From Bacteroidota bacterium (GTDB lineage Bacteria; Bacteroidota; Rhodothermia; Rhodothermales; Bin80): DNA of 36,850 nucleotides. Shown piece after piece: positions 36,480-36,850 of the stretch (position 1 is the first letter of the stretch; each line of letters opens with the position of its first letter). Made by a program: the position numbers and the translations under genes. Below the pieces are notes generated by a model, which was not told where the DNA came from, searched no databases, and saw only the letters and a program-made list of their open reading frames with translations. The stretch is taken from positions 1 to 36,850 of the forward strand of contig JAPOTS010000054.1 of NCBI GenBank assembly GCA_026709065.1, written 5' to 3'.

Positions 36480-36850
36480 GGAAATGATTAATTGTTTCTA
36501 ATTCTGGATTGTTCTTAAAGATACGCCCAGATCCGTACTCCGAATGAGATCTTTCAAAATTCCTCCACAGATTCAACAGGGTTCTCTTTCTATAATTCAA
36601 ATATAACAACTCTGTCGTTTATAGTCTAAGTCAAGCAAAGATGATGATTCGTGATAACGCCGAATTAATCAGTGAACGATTACCCGTTTGGGATACGTTG
36701 CAGAACTATGTTCTCTGGGAAACTTTGCCCTACCTTTAGGCAGATTTCAACTCAATTGAAATAGACCTCTAAGCACCAGTCCGTGTCAAATATAAGTTGA
36801 TGTAGTTTTGCATAGGACTGTTGTTGTCTGATTAATGGATCAATGAGAGC
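36480..36850. other. Upstream region of the S9 peptidase to the window end
   Basis: About 370 bases, AT-rich, expected to hold the peptidase promoter (no clear box seen). A 32-codon frame on the plus strand (36641-36739) is listed separately. Nothing else is supported. Confidence 0.4.
36641..36739 (+). pseudogene. Possible short gene fragment
   Basis: A 32-codon frame from ATG 36641 to TAG 36737-36739 reads IRDNAELISERLPVWDTLQN and YVLWETLPYL. The RLPVWD segment followed by a helix is protein-like and reminds me of the N-terminus of small DUF-type proteins (RLPVWxALSxLFLDTE), but this recollection is weak. If real it is a truncated fragment; it could also be chance. Confidence 0.2.

Noticed and set aside
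1..36850. tRNA, rRNA, CRISPR array, intact transposase or attachment sites
   Set aside because: None found on reading both strands; no regularly spaced direct repeats and no complete transposase or integrase frame.

Overview
The window looks like a chromosomal segment of a Gram-negative bacterium of the Bacteroidota/Rhodothermota/Balneolota type. The pointers are an outer-membrane plug/barrel receptor, a Wzi-like outer-membrane protein, several CRTAC1/ASPIC-UnbV (FG-GAP/VCBS) lipoproteins, an S9 peptidase with a signal peptide, few clear Shine-Dalgarno sequences and frequent TTG/GTG starts. The lineage is an inference; no rRNA or tRNA gene was seen that would settle it.

Layout. (1) 1-1480: a small four-helix membrane protein, then on the minus strand a dead chimera in which a fibronectin type III fragment runs straight into a ParA-like ATPase fragment. 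(2) 1481-6860, minus strand: ispE, ending in a likely terminator, and behind it a three-gene outer-membrane operon (Wzi-like, small barrel protein, TonB-type plug/barrel receptor) joined by two GTGA overlaps. (3) 7108-10560: a hipBA toxin-antitoxin pair on the minus strand, an 800-base gap with two hairpins, an intact DUF488 gene and a decayed second DUF488 gene. (4) 10682-19076: seven closely packed plus-strand genes: accA, nadC, an M20-type amidohydrolase, a polyprenyl-phosphate sugar-1-phosphate transferase, an ABC-F ATPase, a secreted FG-GAP protein and a PnuC-type vitamin transporter. nadC and the PnuC gene both serve NAD supply. (5) 19423-20880: a methylmalonate-semialdehyde dehydrogenase-like gene standing alone. 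(6) 20881-22744: a decayed pair, an unrecognised gene and a DUF2335 membrane protein, each with a frameshift. (7) 22745-32446: three related CRTAC1/ASPIC lipoproteins, one half-length, one full-length and one full-length but frameshifted. Between the first and second lie the remains of an MmeI-type methyltransferase/restriction gene and a small lipoprotein. (8) 32476-33539: rdgB-dtd, two clean-up enzymes with an ATGA overlap. (9) 34029-36479, minus strand: a secreted S9D-type peptidase.

Two things stand out. First, there are at least six broken genes in 37 kb (fn3-ParA, DUF488, an unknown gene, DUF2335, MmeI-type RM, the third CRTAC1 protein), most of them mobile or defence-type functions, so accessory DNA is being lost around intact housekeeping genes. 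Second, there are two surface-protein clusters without an obvious named function: the GTGA-coupled Wzi/barrel/receptor operon and the tandem CRTAC1 lipoproteins.
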